Source of the DNA: Undaria pinnatifida
Lineage: Eukaryota; Sar; Phaeophyceae; Laminariales; Alariaceae
DNA length: 64,000 bases
Direction: 5' to 3'
Assembly (NCBI GenBank): GCA_012845835.1
Contig: JABAKD010000010.1
Coordinates: forward strand, 1,917,501-1,981,500
This document shows, one piece after another, positions 1 to 11,579 of the stretch. Under the pieces are notes generated by a model. It made no database searches and was not told where the DNA came from. It was given only the letters and a program-made list of their open reading frames with translations. The translations under genes and the position numbers were made by a program. Position 1 is the first letter of the stretch. Each line of letters begins with the position of its first letter.

Positions 1-2230
1 TCGTTTCGTTTGGTGTGTGTGTCGGGGGGTTGAGGTTACGTTATACCCCCCTTCCCCCGCTTGAAGAGCTTTTAACCGTCGTTCTGGTGAAAAAGGCAAG
101 ATTAGGTTATAGCGCTGGCCCTTGTGGTGTGTCGAGAGAGGAGGGAAATTTCTTTATTTTTGACACAGGAGACAAGGCGCACCCCGTCGTTGCGCTGTTG
201 TTTCTACTGTGAGGAGGGGGTCAGACCCAGCCATCCTCCTGACCTGTCTGCGGGACGGGTGTCCTCGTTGTCTGACGCTGGCGTCCCTCAGGTGATGGTC
301 TGTGTGGAAAGGTTTGTTGTCTTCAGGTAGAAGGATTAAAGTTTGGCCGGGCACTTGCCCCGGGCTCGGGTGCGGAGCCTCTCTGTCCGTGTGCTTGGAT
401 CAAAGATTTTAGCGTACAACCCGTTTGTCGACGGAGTTTGTAGTTAGTGTTTTTATTTTTTCTCCGCTCTGATTTTGGTACAGGGATGGCCGGACCCATC
501 CCGCCGGCGGACGAGTTGATTGCACCCCCCCGCTTGCCGTGTGTCGAGGCATCGGCGCTGGATGGAAGTGTCGTCTCTGTCGTAAGCAAGGCCCCCCTTC
601 GTTGTCGGGTCTTCAGTAGCTAGGCCGTGGAGGTGAACCTTCACAAGTAAATTATGGGGCGCCCGATCTGTGGGGGCCGGTGGGTTGGCGCGTGTGCCAG
701 GTACCCGGTATTAGATTCATAGGGGTAGCGTGGTCCCGCTTGGACTCTGAACTCTGGTTCTTTATGTTTGGTGAGTTCTCGTAGTACGGTTTGAGCCCTC
801 TTCCCCTCCCTCCCCCCCCTCTCCCTCCGCTTGCTTTCGTTTTTGCCCGAGTGTTGCCGGTGCCGCATTGCGGTGGCATGCCATCGAATCTGTTAGCATG
901 TATCGCTGCGTATACACCCCTTTGAAGTAGGCGAGGACTATCACAGCGAGTACCACGATTGCTGGCGTGCCTTAGTGGCCTTCGATATGGCGGAGGCGTG
1001 GGTGAATTGCCAGGCGCTCGTAATGTTTTTGCATCGGTCTGTGATCGGGGCGCTTGTGCGAATGGTAGACTTAATTTTTTTCTCGTATCCCGGTCGGGCC
1101 TACGGCTCGTATCGCTGCCTTGCCCTGCGCTAATTTTGAGTCGATCGCGAGCATGCGTTGGGTACCACAGCGCGCCTATAATCGTTCGGCAGCCGGAATC
1201 ATCATGCTGTGCCACCTGCCCGGTACCTCGTGTAATACTTGGATTAGATTTATTGTAATAATAGAATAGCTTCTAACACGCAACATTAAGATTGACGTCT
1301 ATTGTGGTCTTGGTCTTGATGCTCCAACGCCACAGGCGCAAATTAGCTGTCTGAAATATTCCACGCACCGGTATATACCAGTATGATACCAGTACACTAC
1401 TGTTGCTGTCCTCATGCTCGCCTATAAAGCGTACCGCCTGGTCGGTGGATGTGGTTTGGCTGGAAGTGTATTTTCTGCATGAAGCACGCGCGCATTAATG
1501 AGTACCGCGACATCAATAAGGTGGCGGTGCTTTCTGCCGATGTTGCCTCCACCTGTCTTGCGATTATCCTGCCTGCCCAAACAGGCGGTGAGCATGGAGG
1601 TACCCATCAGTGTTAATAGTACTTGTTGCTGTAGCGTTGTCGTAGTTGTGGTGTAGTTGTGGCAAGGTTGAATACAAATACCTGGTCAAGAATACCAGGT
1701 ATTTCATCTTAGGAGCTCGCGACGAGGTACACGGGTGGCCGAGACCTCCCCCCCCCGTTTGGGGTCCTTGTACAGGGTGTAGCAAGACAAAGACGTTCTA
1801 AGCACCTTTCATAAGGCCCAACACCGCGTAAGATCCCAACAACGTATAGTCTATATCCCTATTATCATGTACTGGCATCGCTATGTATTATAAATACAGG
1901 CCACACGCCTCTCTGTCTTTTCTATCTGTCATCACGGTCTTTCGACTCAAAAGCGTTTGCGCCCCGTCCTGCTGTATGGGTAGAGAGGGTGGGTGACACA
2001 ACCACCACCAGCAGAATACCGGGTCTTGTGCCGCGCCGAACCGTGGCCGTCGCGTTCTGAGCACTTCCGATATCCCCGAGGCCGTCTCGGGCGGTCAACC
2101 CAGCCTTGCTGCTGAAATATAATTTCGAATTTCGATGCTGGCCGCTGATTGAGCTATATAATCCCTGCCAGGCGCCACCGGCTCTTTTTTTTCTAAAAGG
2201 TTGGTACGGAACATATTCCAGCCATGAGAG
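1..2230. other. No recognisable gene
   Basis: About 2.2 kb in which I recognise no gene. A 187-codon minus-strand reading frame (652-1215) is arginine- and proline-rich without family motifs and is probably chance in GC-rich DNA. One TACCAGGTA palindrome lies at 1693-1701. A short related cluster of CCAGTA-like words lies at about 1378-1400. Confidence 0.5.
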
Positions 2231-2251
2231 ACATCAAGGTTCCGCTGCAGC

Positions 2252-2790
2252 CGGGGAGGATAGGGTCCCATCCCCGAGCCAGGAATTCCTCCATATTTCT
2301 ACAACTCCCACCACCAACCGGGGATGAAAACGGCGACTCCCTGGGTCGACACCGCTGCCCATGGCGTGGAAACCCTGACACCATCGGCTGATCGCTAATA
2401 GGATGTGGCTCGTGGAGCCATGGGTTCCCGGGGAGGATATAGAGTACCATCCCCGGATCACAAAGCCTTCCATGCATCTAAAGAACCAACAACCCGGGGA
2501 CGAAAACGGTGATTCTCCGGGTCGATACCGCCCCGCACGGTGTGGAAACCCACCTGCATCCGCTGATCGTCGATTGGCCAGGGTATAAAGAGCCAGCGCG
2601 CGCCGAGAGTTGCCCCTCGGGACAACGTTGAGGTCCCGTCGCACCCGGAGAAGATGAACTATCATCCCCGGATCAGAACTCTTTCCATACCTGTACAACT
2701 CTGATACCCCGGGGACGAAAACGATGATCCCTTGGGTCGAAACCCCATCCCCATCGGCCGATTGTTGATCGGCTGGGGCTGATCCTGCCG
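2252..2790. repeat. Degenerate three-unit array (units of about 150-160 bp)
   Basis: Three diverged copies start near 2252, 2430 and 2645. Each runs through GGGGAGGATA, CCATCCCCGG, a TTCCAT/CTACAAC stretch, CCGGGGACGAAAACG, GGGTCGA and a CATCGGCTGATCG-like end. Spacing is uneven (178 and 215 bp) because of indels. The array ends about 100 bp before the first LTR-like repeat. I see no coding potential. Confidence 0.6.
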
Positions 2791-2890
2791 ACGACGCCAA
2801 TCAATGTAGTAAGATGAGGGAGTATGGACCTAGGGACCGACAACTAACAATGGCGTTGCTACTGCTGCTGTGCATTTCATGCCGTGTAAA

Positions 2891-3251
2891 TGTTATGGAG
2901 TGCTCTCCGTAGATAGGTGGTGTATAGATTCGACGTGAAACCATGTCATGGTTGGGGGGGTAACCAGGTGATATTAGATGTCACAGTCACGTCAAGGCCA
3001 TCATAGATGGGCGATAATGTAGGTGACAGTGATGGGACATGCAGGAAGCCCCTCACCTCACTACCCTACTACCCTGCTTTGCTGTGTTCTACTCGTCATT
3101 TTGTCTCTAAGCGTCCCTTTAATTAGTAGAGTATAATGTAAGCCTTGAGTTTAGCCAGCGAGTCTATGGAGAGATAAAGACCCAGAACCAAGAGGACAAC
3201 GCTTCCCAACACCGACCATACCGCGCATCCCCCCGTCGGAGTACCATCACA
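2891..3251. repeat. LTR-like direct repeat, left copy
   Basis: This 361-bp block recurs in the same orientation at 10693-11050 with only scattered substitutions and small indels. It starts TGTTATGG and ends CCATCACA, so it has the TG...CA ends of an LTR with an almost perfect 8-bp terminal inverted repeat. I see no primer-binding site just inside it, and the outer flanks (GTAAA and TAACT) are not a clean target duplication. LTR is the best guess, but another kind of direct repeat is possible. Confidence 0.5.
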
Positions 3252-4757
3252 CATGACGTCGTCTGGCAAGGACTTGTGTCTATCTTGGGCTTGCGCGATC
3301 TCCTCCGGTTCTCCAGTCTCCTCTCCCCAAGGAAAGCATTCTTGTCTGGCTTGTAAGATTGTGTTTTGCAGGTAGTCAATTTTTGTCTCGTCTGTTTTTT
3401 TGCAGATTTGCTTTCTTCTGAGTAGTGATATTGGTTATCCTCGTCTCCTATCCGTAGTAAACCATGGGCCCCCGCGGGGCTCTGCTTTGCGACCGACACG
3501 TGGAGTCTGAAGCTATCACGGCTTTGCGGTGACAGCTTTTCAATATCTTGTCTCTCCATGCTCTCCCTTTCGTGGGACACTTTGACCACTCACTGGCTTC
3601 ATGTCGAGAGCCCCCCTTAGGTCCCACGTTATTAGCGGTCTCGTGCTGACTCTCCAGCCCATGTGTCGGTTCTCTTTGGCCTCTACCTTGTTGTTTTGTT
3701 GTACCTGCCTCCAAGAACTCCCTGTTGTCGGGCTCCGTTCTAGCTGTGTAGCTAGCGGATCTGTTCCCCTGGACCAATTTCTCTCAAGTCTTTTTCGACA
3801 CCCCTCCGGTCCAATGACACTGATCTCCGTCCAGGCTTTGCAGCTAACGGGTCCTGTTTCTTTTGGCCAATTTTTTTATTGCTTCGGCATACCTGCCCAT
3901 AGGGTTTTACGACAACGGCCTTAATCGTGGCTTTGCAGCTTGTCCTAACTGTGCAGTCCACAGACCGTCCCCGGCCTCCGTTGTCTGTTGCCTTTTTGGC
4001 GTACCTGTCGCACGAGTTCTACGCTTTGACCCCAGCTTGGCTTCGTAGCCCATATAGGTCGTTTCCTGTCGACCCCCCCTTCATGGTATTGTTTTCGGCT
4101 AAATCGCTAGAGAACGAATGCCTTCGCTACGTACCGAGTGTTGCTCGTTTTCTTCAAATTTTAAGCCTTTCAAGGTCCCTTCTTATGGACCGTCCTTTTT
4201 CAGGCTGACGTACGTACGTCGCTATGCTACGACTTGCCCTACTTTCTGTTTTTCACTACTTTTTCTCGGTTACATTTTTAGGGTTGCTCCACGTTGGCGA
4301 CCCCGTGTTCCCGACCTATAGTACCTACCTACGGCTTTGTTCGTGTTCTCTTTTCTGTTCCCTACCTTATTTCTGGAGCTAGACACTTCCAGCACTGTTT
4401 CGAGCTGAACGAGTATTTTCTTGTTGACCCCATTTTTGGCTTGCTTTGTTATTATGGTCGAATAGCCTCGCTACGTGTGCTGGCATTGTTCCCATTATTA
4501 TTAGCTAGCCTCTCAAGGTGTCATGATATCGACTTTCTTTCTGGCTTCCGATAGTACCTTCCGCCTTCTTTGTCGTCGTTTCAGTTTCGTCCTTATTTGC
4601 GTATTGCTTCGGTCAGGTGACCTCGCCACGTACTTTTTATCGTTTTCCTGGTACTGTACCCAGGTAGCTATTAAGGGTGCCCTGCTGTTGCTTCCCCGAT
4701 TCAGCTTTCCGGCGTACCCCACGCCTTCAGTACCACCACCATTTCGGTGTTGTCTGT
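3252..4757. other. T-rich, non-coding interior
   Basis: The plus strand is markedly T- and C-rich. Reading frames are many and short, none matches a family, and the stretch looks like old diverged repeat DNA. The opposite bias (A-rich plus strand) appears at about 5700-6640. Confidence 0.45.
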
Positions 4758-5671
4758 GTCACGAATCGTATGCTAGGCAGTGAGGTCTGGAGTCAGGGTG
4801 AGACAGGCGAGGATATTCACGGCGAAGCAGACGAGGATATGTAGCCTACTAGCATCGCAAGGTCCACATATGGGCTATATCTGTAGCACGCCTCAGGTAT
4901 TCATAATGACTGACCTCCGAAGGACCGATACGACCGAGTTCAGAATGCGCTTGTGCGTTCCTCGGAGGAAGAGAGCAAGTCCCCTGAGCAGGTGCTCAAG
5001 ATGGGAAGCCTCCCAAGAAAGTAGTGTGTAAATGGTAACTTGATTGCTTATCCGGAGGGTTTATAAACGTGAACCCAAGGAATTGTGAGATGGTTGGTTG
5101 AAGTGTCCGGGTGGGGCAGACACACCCGACTTAGGGAGGGGGCGTAAATGTCGCGGCCCCTACTATCACAGAAAACGCCTCTGTCATAGTAACTCTTGAA
5201 ATTGTCACGGAACCGTAACATCCCCCCTAGCATAATGCGATGACAAGAGCAAGATGCTATAGCAATCCTGTGACTGCATAGCCAAGCGTACAGAGCCGCA
5301 AAGCTCTCTACAGAAAAAATGACCACGAGGATAGGCTAACAAACCGAACACACAGCTGCCATAAGAGAGAAATCCTCGATGAAACCCCCCCCCCCTGCCT
5401 TTTCACTGCGTATTTGATTGCCTGACCACCATTCAATGGCTAAAAGTCCGTATGTGAACGAAATTGACGTGCATGAAAGCAGCACGCAACTCCACAGGAC
5501 AGAACCGTCTACTCCGTTTTGAGTCTGCCCACATACAATATAAGCCTTCACCAAAATGCAACGTCGGTAGCCCAATAACATACCGCAAAAAGAAGAAAAG
5601 CACGACGGGCAAAGAAATTCTAAACCTTTGGCAAAAGCGGAACTCTGACGCCAGGTATCAAAGCACAAAAA
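4758..5671 (+). repeat. Repeat A, copy 1
   Basis: A 914-bp block that recurs at 7904-8817 (same length) and, truncated, at 9344-9808, with very high identity. All copies start GTCACGAATCGT. An 83-codon frame beginning with GTG is preserved in all three, but it has no known homology and could persist simply because the copies are young. At its right end the block enters the 180-bp tandem repeat. Confidence 0.85.
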
Positions 5672-5892
5672 GGAAGTATCTGACACACTAAACAGCAAAC
5701 AAAATAAACGGCATACAATATAATCCTCTACCAAAATGCAACGTCGGTAGCTCAATAACATACCGAAAAAACAAAAAAAGCACGACGGGCAAAGAAATCC
5801 TAAACCTTTGGCAAAAGCGGAATTCCGATGCCAGGTATCAAAGCACAAAAAGAAAGCATTTGACACAATAAACCGCAAACAATAACAACGGC
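5533..5892. repeat. Tandem duplication, two 180-bp units
   Basis: The units are 5533-5712 and 5713-5892, each starting ATACAATATAA and containing AATGCAACGTCGGTAG and AAGCACGACGGGCAAAG. Because 180 is a multiple of three, a minus-strand frame stays open across both. The differences change many residues, which argues against protein-level selection. Confidence 0.85.
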
Positions 5893-6818
5893 TGAAGGAG
5901 GAGGATAAGTATGTAGCCCTCACCAAACAACCACTTAATAGTCCATTTAACTTCACCTCATACCCAAATAGTGAACACAACCCCGTTACTTCTCAAGAGA
6001 CTGTACCAACAGCCTATCCGACTCTTCACGAAGCAGTGCCGATCCTAGAACCAGGGTGTACCCCCCATGAGCTGTGAAATAGAATCAACGCAGATGCCCA
6101 GGGGAAACCCATACAACGAGCAAAAAACCCGATGAAATACCATTGGTAACTCCGAAACAAAGCCATTACAATAGCAGAAAGATTGTAGCAACAGTTGAGC
6201 CTCCAGAGTGAGAACTGAGTCGAAAAGGGCAAAAAGCAAAACAAAACGACACGGCCAACAACTACCGACACAAAAACAAAACATAGCAGCCAACACGGCT
6301 ATCGAAATAAAAAAACGAAACAAAACAAAACAGCCGAAACCAACACCAAAAATTGGAAGAATTCAGACTGGCAAACCAAGACCGGCCAAGAAGACACAAT
6401 ACTATGACCAAACACGTAAACATACGCCTCGCACACCAGAGTAATTTCCTAGATACAGATAACCACACATAACATTCACCCCGCTATAGCAACAAAGCAT
6501 CATAACATTTTCCCACCGAACTACCCCACTACGAATCGAACAGCTGCCACCAACTGCATGCATCATTCTTCCCCCAACAACTTCTCAACCGGACTCGTGG
6601 TCAAGGTGTAACTAAACAATTAATACGAGAAGCAGAAACAGGGCAAGAAACTCTTCGCCTCGTCGGCGGACCCAGTTATGGTCGCTCTAGCGCAGTCGCC
6701 AGTAGCCGGTGTTGTAGTCCGGCACGTGACTCTTGCAGTCTGAAAAAGTAACTCAGGTCTTTACACATGGCGCAGACACCTATTTGGCGGACAGAGACGA
6801 GGCGTCGCGACGAGACGG
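5893..6818. other. A-rich, non-coding stretch
   Basis: The plus strand is A-rich with many AAAAC words (strongest at 6208-6420). No gene, RNA or transposon signature was recognised. Confidence 0.45.
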
Positions 6819-7100
6819 AGGCACGGGCAAGGGCTCGGAGCGAAGGAAAGGCGTAACAGCGCACGGGCAAGGGTTCGGAGCGGAGGAACGGCGGAACAGC
6901 GCACGGGCCAGACTTCAGAGCGAGCGATCGGTGCACGGGCAAGGCTTCGGAACGAATGAGCATCGCGCGGGGAAAGCTTCGGGGCGAGGGAAACAGCACG
7001 CGGCAAGGGTTTCGGAACGGGAGAGTACGCATAGGCCAGGGTTCGACGCGAGGGAACGGCGCGCGGGGAAGGGAACGGCGCGCGGAGAAGGGAACGGCCC
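6819..7100. repeat. Degenerate 30-40 bp minisatellite inside repeat B
   Basis: Variants of GCACGGGCAAGGGTTCGGAG recur at about 6821, 6861, 6901, 6933, 6965, 6996 and 7030 on the plus strand. The mirror copies occur in the other B copies. The GC-rich units explain the arginine/proline-rich reading frames here, which I do not regard as genes. Confidence 0.7.
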
Positions 7101-7353
7101 GCTGGAAAGACTGGTCTAGATTGGCGTCTTCCATCGCCTTCGCGATAGAGATGCAGGCTTGGTACCCGTCGTTTGGTGTCGGGTGATTTCGTGCCATGGC
7201 AGGCTTCTGACGAAGGCGGCACCTCCCCCCCTTCACGAGTTGAAAACTCATGGAAAGAAAGGAACAGAGGAGCAATTGAAACAATTGTGGGCACGGACGT
7301 TAACGGGACGGCGGTAAATAATGATGAACCTACGCAGCCGAACAGGGACCTTT
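6844..7353 (-). repeat. Repeat B, inverted copy (palindrome left arm)
   Basis: Reverse complement of 7380-7866 over about 0.5 kb with few differences, separated by a 26-bp loop (7354-7379). The loop itself holds a short direct repeat, GGAGACGGCAA. The inner arm boundary is AACAGGGACCTTT / AAAGGTCCCTGTT. Confidence 0.9.
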
Positions 7354-7379
7354 GGAGACGGCAATTTGGAGACGGCAAC

Positions 7380-7903
7380 AAAGGTCCCTGTTCGGCTGCG
7401 TAGGTTCATCATTATTTACCGCCGTCCCGTTAACGTCCGTGCCCACAATTGTTTCAATTGCTCCTCTGTTCCTTTCTTTCCATGAGTTTTCAACTCGTGA
7501 AGGGGGGGAGGTGCCGCCTTCGTCAGAAGCCTGCCATGGCACGGAATCACCCGACACCAAACGACGGGTACCAAGCCTGCATCTCTATCGCGAAGGCGAT
7601 GGAAGACGCCCATCTAGACCAGTCTTTCCAGCGGGCCGTTCCCTTCCCCGCGCGCCGTTCCCTCGCGTCGAACCCTGGCTTGTGCGTACTCTCCTGTCCC
7701 GAAACCCTTGCCGCACGCTGTTTCCCTCGCCCCGTGTGCCCGCGCGATGCTCATTCGTTCCGAAGCCTTGCCCGTGCACCGATCGCTCGCTTTGAAGTCT
7801 GGCCCGTGCGCTGTTCCGCCGTTCCTCCGCTCCGAACCCTTGCCCGTGCGCTGTTACGCCTTTCCTGTGGAAACCCGAATTCGATTCTCGGATTGGACAC
7901 CAT
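7380..7903 (+). repeat. Repeat B, copy 2 (palindrome right arm)
   Basis: Right arm of the palindrome and first B of the B-A-B-A series. It shares the 37-bp tail 7867-7903 with copy 3 but not with the inverted arm, so the tail belongs to the tandem duplication and not to the palindrome. Confidence 0.9.
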
Positions 7904-8817
7904 GTCACGAATCGTGTCCTAGGCAGTGAGGTCTGGAGTCAGGGTGAGACAGGCGAGGATATTCACGGTGAAGCAGACGAGGATATGTAGCCTACTAGCA
8001 TCGCAAGGTCCACATATGGGCTATATCTGTAGCACGCCTCAGGTATTCATAATGACTGACCTCCGAAGGACCGATACGACCGAGTTCAGAAGGCGCTTGT
8101 GCGTTCCTCGGAGGAAGAGAGCAAGTCCCCTGTGCAGGTGCTCAAGATGGGAAGCCTCCCAAGAAAGTAGTGTGTAAATGGTAACTTGATTGCTTATCCG
8201 AAGGGTTTATGAACCTGAACCCAAGGAATTGTGAGATGGTTGGTTGAAGTGTCCGGGTGGGGCAGACACACCCGACTTAGGGAGGGGGCGTAAATGTCGC
8301 GGCCCCTACTATCACAGAAAACGCCTCTGTCATAGTAACTCTTGAAATTGTCACGGAACCGTAACATCCCCCCTAGCATAATGCGATGACAAGAGCAAGA
8401 TGCTATAGCAATCCTGTGACTGTATAGCCGAGCGTACAGAGCCGCAAAGCTCTCTACAGAAAAAATGACTACGAGGATAGGCTAACAAACCGAACACACA
8501 GCTGCCATAAGAGAGATATCCTCGATGAGAACCCCCCCTCCTGCCTTTTCACTGCGTATTTGATTGCCTGACCACCATTCAATGGCTAAAAGTCCGTATG
8601 TGAACGAAATTGACGTGCATGAAAGCAGCACGCAACTCCACGGGACGGACCCGTCTACTCCGTTTTGAGTCTGCCCACATACAATATAAGCCTTCACCAA
8701 AATGCAACGTCGGTAGCCCAATAACATACCGCAAAAAGAAGAAAAGCACGACGGGCAAAGAAATCCTAAACCTTTGGCAAAAGCGGAACTCTGACGCCAG
8801 GTATCAAAGCACAAAAA
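7904..8817 (+). repeat. Repeat A, copy 2
   Basis: Near-identical to 4758-5671. Its right edge breaks at CAAAAAGG, where copy 1 continues into its own flank but this copy passes directly into repeat B. Confidence 0.9.
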
Positions 8818-9343
8818 GGCCCCTGTTCGGCTGCGTAGGTTCATCATTATTTACCGCCGTCCCGTTAACGTCCGTGCCCACAATTGTTTCAATTGCTCCT
8901 CTGTTCCTTTCTTTCCATGAGTTTTCAACTCGTGAAGGGGGGAAGGTGCCGCCTTCGTCAGAAGCCTGCCATGGCACGAAATCACCAGACACAAAACGAC
9001 GGGTACCAAGCCTGCATCTCTATCGCGAAGGCGATGGAAGGACGCCCATCTAGACCAGTCTTTCCAGCGCGCTGTTCCCTTCCCCGCGCGCCGTTCCCTC
9101 GCGTCGAACCCTGGCCTATGCGTACTCTCCCGTTCCGAAACCCTTGCCGCACGCTGTTTCCCTCGCCCCGAAGCTGTGCCCGCGCGATGCTCATTCGTTC
9201 CGAAGCCTTGCCCGTGCACCGATCGCTCGCTCTGAAGTCTGGCCCGTGCGCTGTTCCGCCGTTCCTTCGCTCCGAACCCTTGCCCGTGCGCTGTTACGCC
9301 TTTCCTGTGGAAACCCGAATTCGATTCTCGGATTGGACACCAT
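8818..9343 (+). repeat. Repeat B, copy 3
   Basis: Same orientation as copy 2 and almost identical, with small indels near 9040 and 9170. Together with the A copies it defines a tandem period of about 1,440 bp. Confidence 0.9.
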
Positions 9344-9808
9344 GTCACGAATCGTGTCCTAGGCAGTGAGGTCTGGAGTCAGGGTGAGACAGGCGAGGAT
9401 ATTCACGGTGAAGCAGACGAGGATATGTAGCCTACTAGCATCGCAAGGTCCACATATGGGCTATATCTGTAGCACGCCTCAGGTACTCATAATGACTGAC
9501 CTCCGAAGGACCGATACGACCGAGTTCAGAATGCGCTTGTGTGTTTCTCGGAGGAAGAGAGCAAGTCCCCTGTGCAGGTGCTCAAGATGGGAAGCCTCCC
9601 AAGAAAATAGTGTGTAAATGGTAACTTGATTGCTTATCCGAAGGGTTTATGAACGTGAACCCAAGGAATTGTGAGATGGTTGGTTGAAGTGTCCGGGTGG
9701 GGCAGCTACACCCGACTTAGGGAGGGGACGTAAATGTCGCGGCCCCTACTATCACAGAAAACGCCTCTGTCATAGTAACTCTTGAAATTGTCACGGAACC
9801 GTAACATC
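9344..9808 (+). repeat. Repeat A, copy 3 (truncated)
   Basis: Matches the first 465 bp of repeat A and stops after ACCGTAACATC, where unrelated T-rich DNA begins. This is the truncated end of the second tandem unit. Confidence 0.88.
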
Positions 9809-10692
9809 TGTGCCATTGTTTAGGTATTGCCTTTCTTTGAGTTGTCGCGACTTGTTTTGGTAACCTCGTTTTCCCGTTCTACAGTGTAATCGAAGGCCTT
9901 ACGCTATTCTCCTAGGTCCAACATCACGGCCCCTGCTTCCAATGCACCTCAGCGTACTGGTTCTTTATACCTTTGCCTTCTGACTAATGCAGTGGTATTC
10001 ATTTTTGGTCCCACGTCAGCTTTCCAGGTCCAACCTTGCGGACCTTGGAATTATTTTAGGCAGTGTTCTTTGTTTGCTCTCGTTTCAGGCTCTTTCTCTT
10101 CTGTCCTTCGACCAATGGCTCGACGCTTGCGTACTTCTTCGCGTCTTGATTGTTTCTCACCGTCGAACCGATGGCCCCACGTCAGCTTTCCGTGTCCAAC
10201 GTAGCGGACTCTGGCGTTCTTTTAGGAAGTGCTTCTTGGTCTCTCTCTTGTCTTTCGGCAAATACGCCGGCCGCCCGCCCCTTCGGCCCCGCGCACCAGG
10301 CCCTAAACTTGTCTGGCCTTCACACCGTGACACGTATTCCTTTATTCCCTTCTGACATTGTTTCCGCGTCTATACCTTCCTCTTGTTTCCCTTCGCATCC
10401 TTGCGCTCAGTAGCCTCGCCCTTCGTGTTTTTGTTGACCGATTGTTACTAGTATACCGTAGGTACGTACCCTTTATCGAGCTCTTACGGTTGTGAGCTCC
10501 ATCATAGGGTTGTATAGAGCAATGAGGCGTCTTAGCCACATCATCACGGGGTGTGGGGGAATCTATAGCCAGCCTCATTTTCGTTTGTTTCGAATAGCCG
10601 CATCATCGATCCCCTATCCAATTTTTGGAGGTTTTGTTGACATCCTTTGATTGCCGTGTGGTCTGCATCTACGACTGTTCAGGATGGCCTAA
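9809..10692. repeat. T-rich stretch with a diverged tandem repeat
   Basis: Two diverged copies of a segment beginning CCCACGTCAGCTTTCC lie at about 10008-10095 and 10175-10260. The rest is T/C-rich plus-strand DNA with no gene recognised. Confidence 0.45.
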
Positions 10693-11050
10693 TGTTATGG
10701 AGTGCTCTCCGTAGATAGGTAGTGTATTAGATTCGACGTGAAACCATGTCATAGTTGGGGTGCAACCAGGTGATATTATATGTCATATTCACGTCAAGGC
10801 CATCAAAGATCTGGGTGATAATGTAGGTGATGGTGATGGACATGCAGGAAGCCCCTCACCTCACTACCCTACCCCTGCTTTGCTGTGTTCTACTCGTCCT
10901 TTTGTCTTTAGCGTCCCTTTAGTAGAGTGTAATGAAATCCTTGAGCTTAGCCAGCGAGCCTATGGAGAGATCATGAAGACCCGAAACTAAGAGAACAACA
11001 CTTCCCAGCACCGGCCAAACCGCGCATCCCCCCCTCGGAGTACCATCACA
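10693..11050. repeat. LTR-like direct repeat, right copy
   Basis: Direct copy of 2891-3251 with TGTTATGG and CCATCACA ends. No polypurine tract is visible just upstream. Confidence 0.5.
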
Positions 11051-11579
11051 TAACTACTACCACAGTGACTACAGACGGAAATGTAAGGGCCGTTTGGAAC
11101 TTGCATTTATACTTCAATGATCCTCACATTTCCGTGCAGAGAGTGCTACATCACAGCACGCACCACGAGTATACTACTACTGTATCCTACAATACCCTAC
11201 CACTACGGTATCAACGCAGATCTAGCGCCAGGGGCGGAGCGGTGGCCGTACCGCTAGTTTATGCAAAGTTGGCCTCTTGCGTAACGCCTAGTTCTCGATT
11301 GATCATCTGCACGCGAAGAAACAACAGCAGTGTGTGCTTTGGCACAGCCATTGGTGGGCCCGGGGTCGGTAGTCCGCTGTTTCGTGTTGTGTGAACTTCG
11401 ACATGCACGTGCGTCTGTCATAAATATGACAGCTTCATCCGACACACTGGCTAGTATCTTCCAGCCAATAAATATAGTCTACACGCGATATGCAACACCA
11501 CGCGGAAAATATTTGCGACCTCAGTTTGTGGAGTGATGTTGAAAATCGACACTTGGCTATACATCAAGCTGCTTAATTA
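11051..11579. other. No feature seen
   Basis: No gene, RNA or repeat recognised. Confidence 0.4.

Larger units (their letters stand above)
2891..11050. mobile_element. Putative non-coding LTR-type element (LARD-like)
   Basis: This 8.2-kb segment lies between the two LTR-like repeats. Its 7.4-kb interior has no gag, protease, reverse transcriptase, RNase H or integrase motif that I can recognise, only low-complexity DNA and later duplications. That fits a large non-autonomous retrotransposon derivative that has been rearranged. Missing primer-binding, polypurine and target-duplication signals keep the call tentative. Confidence 0.35.

Noticed and set aside
652-1215. 187-codon minus-strand frame
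   Set aside because: Arg/Pro-rich composition typical of GC-rich chance frames, no motif, no splice-supported neighbours.
5336-5980. 214-codon frame as a membrane protein gene
   Set aside because: Open because the 180-bp unit is a multiple of three. Differences between units are mostly replacement changes.
4780-9617. 83-codon frame conserved in three copies of repeat A
   Set aside because: Starts only with GTG and matches no family. Conservation is explained by the recent duplications.
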